64,000 nucleotides of DNA from Combretum micranthum (Eukaryota; Streptophyta; Magnoliopsida; Myrtales; Combretaceae), in NCBI GenBank assembly GCA_024138025.1, contig JAMXBD010001446.1:1-64000 (forward strand). Direction: 5' to 3'. The notes under the pieces are model-generated. The model was not told where the DNA came from. It saw only the letters and a program-made list of their open reading frames with translations, and did no database searches. The position numbers and the translations under genes were made by a program. This document shows positions 58,405-64,000 of this stretch, in pieces. Each line of letters begins with the position of its first letter. Positions within the stretch are counted from its first letter, which is position 1.

Positions 58405-58745
58405 TAGGTCCTTACTTTAGCATCAACAAAGACTCATACTGCTCATCTTGATAATTGGGTGGAACAAATCTTTTCCTCATCAATCTCTTCACAAGATCCC
58501 ATGTAGTAAAATCACAAAACTCATTCAATGATTGCTCTAATATAATATTTTGGCACCACAATCCTGCAAGTCCAGTTAATTTCTAGATAATAATTTGCCC
58601 CATTTGATAGCTAGAGCATGGAAAGTCTCTAATAATTTCATCTACTTAGAACTCTTAATCTAATAATCTTCTAGAGACCGATGAACATCAAATTTAGGTA
58701 ATTTCATCCCAATTTCACTTAGTATCTTAATTGAAGAATTGATTC
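58405..58745 (-). pseudogene. Gag remnant of the short gypsy-type element
   Basis: On the minus strand one frame reads FCDFTTWDLVKRLMRKRFVP followed by PNYQDEQYESL at about 58430-58525. This is the W..L...MR.RFVP.HY block of Ty3/gypsy gag. Upstream, LPKFDVHRSLED-like and FHALAIKWG-like pieces appear in other frames. Stops and frame changes prevent a full protein. Confidence 0.78.
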
Positions 58746-59072
58746 TATAATGGTAATTTCTATACATGGCTGCTATTCAAACTTAACCCTACATTTACCA
58801 AACAATAGTAACTTTAGCCTTCAATCATGCTACATATACCCTAAGTGACAATCACCACACGCAATAATCACAGTTATAGCAATAATAACAAGTCACAACT
58901 TAAGACCTTTTCTTTTTCCCTAAGTAATTCGAAATAGGCAATAACTAGTCTCTCAAAAAAAAAATCTTAACTTACCTTCTTCTTTAAGTAATCTATGTCA
59001 AAATCACACCCACGGTAAATTTCACAAGATATGAGAATAAAATCTTATCGATTTATTACATGGCAAACCAAA

Positions 59073-59084
59073 ACTCTGATACCA
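59073..59084 (-). other. Primer-binding site (Met type) of the short gypsy-type element
   Basis: The minus strand reads TGGTATCAGAGT, three bases after the LTR end. It matches the initiator tRNA-Met site except for the last base, and it fixes the element's direction. Confidence 0.9.
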
Positions 59085-59087
59085 AGA

Positions 59088-59840
59088 TGATACGAATATA
59101 ATTCGTGTTAGAATCGCACAGTGAATTTCTCTCAAATAACCTCTCACAAGAAAGTGTTTTTATGATTTTGATCCTTGTAGTTTTTAATAAAAATACAAAA
59201 TAAAGGATATGAATATTAATCCTTGGATATGATGAACCAAAGATAGAATTAAATTAGTTGTTCTAACCAATCGACATACCATGATGAAAGGAAAAATGAA
59301 GAACAATCTTGAAAAGAAATCTCAATCTTATTCAAGAAGGCAATTTGTCATAAAGGATAATAAAATAATCACCAAAAGCAGAAAAAAAAAAAGCAACTAG
59401 ATTAATAACTGACTAAACATATCACTAATAACCCTTTTATACTCCCACAAGTTAGGCAATGGCATACATAAAAAAATAAAAGATAAACAAATAGAATAGG
59501 AAACAATTACTTAAAACAGCACAAAAACACGATAGGCATCACCTTGTCAATCATAGCCATGATTTCCTTGGATCAAACTTCTTCGTTGCAAAATAGTTAG
59601 TCAAGACCGTGATTTACCTAGTCACGGCTAGTGTCACGATTATGATGACACCCGCGATCTCCTCAGGTCTTCAAACTTTTCGACAAGGATGTGATAACAA
59701 TCTTAAATACAAGCGGCATAAGGGGCATGATGATGATCACGAGTGACACGGAAGCTGTGATTTGCTTTGGAACTAGATCTTCAATACTCATCTCCATTTT
59801 TAAATTGGGTGGTTGTCCAAGTGAACCATGATCCTTATCA
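59088..59840 (-). repeat. 5' LTR of the short gypsy-type element
   Basis: On the minus strand it starts TGATAAGGATCATGG and ends ATTCGTATCA. Minus-strand TATA box at 59433-59441. The TCACGGCTAGTGTCACG-type motif cluster lies upstream of it at about 59545-59760. Confidence 0.92.
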
Positions 59841-59845
59841 AAATT

Positions 59846-61080
59846 GGATTTTGTGGTTCAAAAAAATTTTAAATGAAACTACACAATTTGATTCAGAGGA
59901 TGAGAAATGAGATTATTTCAATATATGGATTGAACTAAAGGATGCAATACTTATAATTGTTATTGCTAAGATATTTTAAAGGAACTTTTTTTTTAAGATG
60001 AATTTTATGCTAAAAAAATAATTTACGTGGATCACATATATCAATATAAGAAAAATGACATACGAAATATTAGGTGTACAAAAACCCCATGGTATAGATA
60101 GATAGACAAATTTATCCTACAATCAAAATGTTCCACATAGATGACATGATTTTTTTCCTTAAAAAAAAAACCCACCAATAAAAGGACAACATAATACTAT
60201 ATAAAGCATAAAATAAAGTAAAAACAAAAAACAAACACACAAAAAAAAAAAAATAAAATTGCTTATTTTAAAAGTTATTGACATAATTCATAAAAGTATG
60301 ACATAATCAAAACTAGTAGATTTTGCATGTACTAAGATCAATAATGATAAATTTGTGAATTTACAGTAGTAAACAATGCAAAGAGTTTCTCGACACCCTT
60401 TTCCATTAGGTTTGCAAATAAGCTAAGTTATGGTTGAGAAAATTATCGAGTTTGAGCCAAGTTTTTCATTGAGCATATTATTTTGTTTCGAGCTCATCTA
60501 CAAATTAGGCTTAATCAAACTCAATCTAGGCGATTTTTTTATTGAGTCTAAAATTCAAGATAAAGTTTGATTTGTTTGGATAAATAAGTTTTATTAAGAG
60601 TCCAAAGTTGACTTTTTAATTAAAAATTTTCATATTTTAATATTTCTTGAATTTAAAAATAATAAATAAAAGTTGCAAAAGATATTACATATAATAGAAA
60701 TTAATATTTTGTTTTAATTATATATTACATATAACATATCATAAAATATTAAAATATGAGTCTACTAACATATTACTTACGAATCTACTTGGAGTCTAAA
60801 CTAGACTTAAACAATTTTTTTTTTTCGAACCTAAATGAGTTGTATAGAGTTGATTATATGAGTAAATTAAAGCTTGAAAACAACTCATTGGATAAATAAA
60901 TTTTTTTTCAATTTCAAAATTTGATTCATCAAAACGTAAAACGACGACCTGAGCTCAACAGGATTGAGTTGGTTTATTTGCAGCTCGTCATTACGATTTG
61001 TGAAAAGGCTTCAAGATGGTAGAAGTTATTATCCAATATTTATTTTGCTAGTTTATCTAATTATTTTAAGAGCATTCAAG
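59846..61080. other. Gene-free AT-rich intergenic stretch
   Basis: No ORF, RNA gene or element end recognised on either strand. A-rich runs at about 60160-60255. Confidence 0.5.
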
Positions 61081-61445
61081 TTGGAAAATTCCAACGGCCA
61101 AAAAGAAAAAGTCGGAGAAATTCCCCCTTAGGTCACGTGAAACGTCATCCCTTTGGCCATAAAATAAGAACGTACAATCGTCCACGGTACAGACCACTTG
61201 AGGCAGTAAAAACCGACGGTCCAGATTTATTACTTTGTTCTGACATCACCACCGACCTAAATCCTGATTGGTTACAGGAGATCAGGCTAATACGTCCACT
61301 TGCCAACACACCACCGAAAAAAAAGACCACACACCATTCCTACAACTTGGTTGGTTTTTTCAGCGGACCCCAAAACCGCACTCGTGGATGACCGAGACCC
61401 AAAAGCAAACCATAAATACCCGTCTCGTTGCGTTTTAATTTCGAC
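61081..61445 (+). promoter_or_regulatory. Probable promoter of a plus-strand host gene
   Basis: Composition changes sharply from AT-rich to balanced. A G-box CACGTG lies at 61134-61139 and an ACGTCA site at 61142-61147. An inverted CCAAT (ATTGG) is at 61267-61271 and a TATA-like ATAAATA at 61412-61418. A pyrimidine-rich leader follows about 30 bases later. Together these look like the promoter of a well-expressed gene. The start site near 61445 is inferred from TATA spacing. Confidence 0.6.
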
Positions 61446-61552
61446 ACACACAGGTTGGCCGTCTCTTTTGAACGGCTACCGCAACACAAATCCCCCATTA
61501 CAAAAAATACCTACCTAGATTCTTCTATCCTTCGTCTCACGTTAATCTCCAG
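61446..61552 (+). other. Probable non-coding first exon (5' leader)
   Basis: A CT/CA-rich leader without ATG runs to AATCTCCAG, directly followed by GTACTT, a fair plant splice donor at 61553. Leader exons of this form precede a 5' UTR intron in many highly expressed plant genes, such as ubiquitin and actin genes. The gene itself is not identified. Confidence 0.5.
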
Positions 61553-62775
61553 GTACTTTGTTTGCTATGTTCCTTAACGCTACATCGCATTGTGTTTTTT
61601 TTTTCTTCACTTTCCATTTATCTCTATGTACGAACTTGTTTAGATCTGGTTGATTATTGTTGTCATTTTTCGTGTTTTGTGTTGCTTTTCCTCCTCCATT
61701 GTCGTTAAATGCGATAAAACGTGTTATCTTTTAATCTTCCATGGTGGCTTCCGTTTCTGAATTCCCGTCTACGATTTCGATTTCGCTTTCGCTTTCGTAG
61801 CTTATGGGTTTACGGTGACTTTGTGTAATGCGAGCTTTCTGCTATATGCTTTTCTTGTTCATATTTATTCTGTGATTCTGTATTTCCAATATCCTGATTT
61901 ATTATCTTTGAATCCTAATTTATTAATTTTTACTTCTATGAAAAACCGGCAATTTATATATAAATTCTTTCATCTTAACATCAAAGAGCCGGATTACAAG
62001 GTTGATGCTGTTTTTTTCTGATCCGAGAAGCAGATGCCACTTGTTTGGATATTCGGTATAAAAAATTTATTATTTCTCGAGTTCTGTTTCAAATCACGTG
62101 ACCTCCTTTGTCTCGTTCATTTCACATATTACAGGTACGGTCACTACTATATTATTAAAATAATCATGGATCGAATTTTTATGGTATCCTTTATATCTCT
62201 ATATATATATGTTTTTTAAATTATTATATAAAAATTATATGATTAAAATATATGACTATTTAATAGGGGAAAATCGAGGACCATGCCTTGAAAAAATAGA
62301 TGGGTGGGGGATCAGCGTGGGATTAAGGAAAAAAAAAGCCAATTTATTTTTAAAAAAATTATACAAATGTTGCTATATGAGAAAAAATATTAGAAATAGT
62401 CAAGTTTAACTGATTTCTTAAAGTTTAGGTGAGATTGATGTAAATACAATAATTCTTGAAGAGACAGACAAGATGAATTTTGTAAACGAGATCAGTCACT
62501 CATGATATCATCTTTTATTAACTTATCTAATTCTAAAATTATTTTATTTTATTGATATTTTAATAAATTTATTAAAATATATATTAATTTTTTTTTTCCA
62601 ATTAGCAATTATAAAATCCTTATGACCCTACCTCTAAAAATTGCAAATTTAGATTGATGAGGTACTACTACCCAATCCTCTCCGTGCCCGCCTATTCCAC
62701 TATTATGGAAAAATATCTGACTCTGCTTTTGCGCCCACAATATTATTCTATTATTTATTGTACTTTTTTCTGCAG
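61553..62775 (+). other. Probable 5' UTR intron
   Basis: It starts GTACTTTGTTTG. TTAGATCTG at about 61641-61649 fits the TTNGATYTG motif linked to intron-mediated enhancement, and CGATTTCGATTTCG follows at about 61773-61786. Possible acceptors are TTTTTCTGCAG ending at 62775 and GAGAAGCAG ending at 62033. The first is stronger, but neither exon shows a clear reading frame. The extent is therefore uncertain. Confidence 0.4.
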
Positions 62776-64000
62776 AGAGACTAGAGCGTAACGACATGGC
62801 AAGTCTGGCATCGTAATTAAGAATATTTAATATTTCTTATTATAATAGACATAGTGGCTGCCGGATGGCTGTGTGTGTGGTCAATTTTCCTTTTTCTTTC
62901 CTTCACTAACTTGTCTGATATTCTTTTTTTTTTTTTTTGGTTCCCTTTCCTTTATTAACTTGTCCGATATTCAAACATCTCGACTTACTTATCTTTTGTG
63001 ATATTTAATGAATTTGTGGTTGCTGGGTCTGAATCCTCCCACTTTTCTGCTTGGTAATTGTAATTGTCATTCATTTAAAGCAAAGGATGTGTCTTTTCTA
63101 CTTTGCCTTTTTCTAACGTGGAGATCTGGGAAGTTTGGTTTCTGTCAACTACCCTTATTAATTGCTAAAATCCCGCCGACCGGCGAGGGGTTATTTTTTG
63201 TGACATAATTTAAAGTTTTCTTTTTACCCTAACCCCCAAAAATATTGGGACAGCATAGTTGGTTTAGAAAAAAATTATAATAACCATTTCTTCAGTAAGA
63301 AATAGAAAGGAATGGAGATTTTTTTATATATTTTTTATTATATAAAATAGTTTTTTTTTATAGAATTTTTTGTAAACAAAATAAAGGAATATATATTTTG
63401 CAATAATAAAAATAGAATACCAATACTATTTTAGTTAACCAACGTGTTATAAGATTGCACATTTTGATTTTGATGGGTAAGAACGCTTTTATAATCGCGT
63501 AAAGTTAACAACACCTGCGATGTGTGTGTGTATGGTGAGTAACTCCTAATTAATCACACATTTGTGTCATTACAAAGTGCCCGTACTCTTTTAGGCTCAT
63601 ATAGCTATCTAGACATATATTTTCTGGCAATTTAATGAAATTTTAGATGCTAGATTGCCAATCTAATTGAATATTTGTACACTAGGAAAGTAGAAATACT
63701 AAATCGTCAAAAAGTTAAAATTATGTACTTGTAATACCTCTATGCCATGCTATTTACCAAGTTAGTCAAGTTGCACCTTTGTTAGATGGAGACAATAATC
63801 AATTTTTTAGTCCCCAGTTATAAAAAAAAATGGGTTTTCCATTAGGTTCCTGACTGTAGCATGGTGGACTAAGGCTGCGGACAAAATTGTGCTTTGAATT
63901 TCCAAGCTGTTCGCATATGTAATTAATCACAATAGGACAACAAAGGGACCACTTGCGATAAGCCTGTGATGTCAGAATTAATTTGATTTGTACAACTCTG
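62776..64000. other. Downstream of the putative leader intron, no coding sequence seen
   Basis: AT-rich sequence with poly-T runs. A short frame ATGGCAAGTCTGGCATCGTAA (split here as ATG at 62796 to TAA at 62816) has only six codons. The main coding part of the putative gene may start beyond the window, or the intron may be longer than drawn. Confidence 0.4.

Larger units (their letters stand above)
56418..59840 (-). mobile_element. Short gypsy-type LTR retrotransposon, minus strand, with perfect target duplication
   Basis: Two direct repeats of 784 and 753 bp (56418-57201, 59088-59840) flank a 1.9-kb interior. AAATT occurs on both sides (56413-56417 and 59841-59845). A Met-type primer site sits inside the right-hand repeat, and a purine tract (minus strand AAGGGAGA) inside the left-hand one. 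The interior has only a gag remnant and no reverse transcriptase or integrase, so the copy is non-autonomous or deleted. It is the cleanest complete element in the window. Confidence 0.92.

Noticed and set aside
61137..61391. Open frames on both strands at 61137-61391 as a gene
   Set aside because: They overlap the promoter elements upstream of a TATA box and have no domain; overlapping antisense frames are expected in less AT-rich DNA.
62796..62816. ATG with good context after a strong acceptor as the host gene start
   Set aside because: The frame stops after six codons. It could be a short upstream ORF, but nothing supports it as a protein.

Overview
This window looks like intergenic, transposon-packed nuclear DNA of a flowering plant, most likely a dicot. 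The base composition is AT-rich. Almost all recognisable coding sequence belongs to LTR retrotransposons, including Athila-type Ty3/gypsy elements with a tRNA-Asp primer site, a Ty1/copia element and a Cassandra-type LTR carrying a 5S rRNA sequence. No intact host protein gene is visible. The species cannot be named from the sequence.

Layout. 1-11630: element 1, an Athila-type retrotransposon with both LTRs (the left one cut by the window edge), a frameshifted gag-pol and a long open extra ORF (aORF). 11631-14430: relic of a third, older aORF, interrupted by an antisense solo LTR (12249-13986, 5-bp target duplication). 14760-23173: element 2, a related element that has lost everything from the end of its left LTR to the start of integrase but keeps most of integrase, a long aORF and the right LTR. 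23174-29841: old LTR-like sequence without genes. 29842-34678: a decayed Ty1/copia element on the minus strand. 34761-36445: a third Athila/Tat-like LTR. 36680-37130: a broken CCCH zinc-finger plus KH-domain host pseudogene. 37334-39374: a 2-kb Ty3/gypsy LTR, with a rearranged relative at 49571-51408. 39812-56257: DNA-transposon debris (a hAT-type MITE, a Harbinger-type MITE, three foldback or Mutator-type elements) and a Cassandra-type solo LTR at 49342-49560. 56418-59840: a short minus-strand gypsy-type element with two LTRs and a perfect 5-bp target duplication. About 61080-61552: what looks like the promoter and 5' leader of a plus-strand host gene whose coding part lies beyond, or is not recognisable before, base 64000.

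The most interesting signals are non-coding. In elements 1 and 2, the roughly 1.2 kb between the aORF and the 3' LTR has no ORF yet aligns well between the two elements. It contains a candidate folded RNA domain and is bounded on both sides by the same module: a short hairpin with an RGGN loop followed by a 16-base purine-rich tract. In element 2 the two tracts are identical, which suggests a second, internal polypurine tract. In addition, several unrelated LTRs each carry a family-specific cluster of short inverted or direct motifs in U3 upstream of a TATA box.

Many differences between paired LTRs, and many breaks in pol, are one-base length changes. Some may be assembly errors rather than real mutations.
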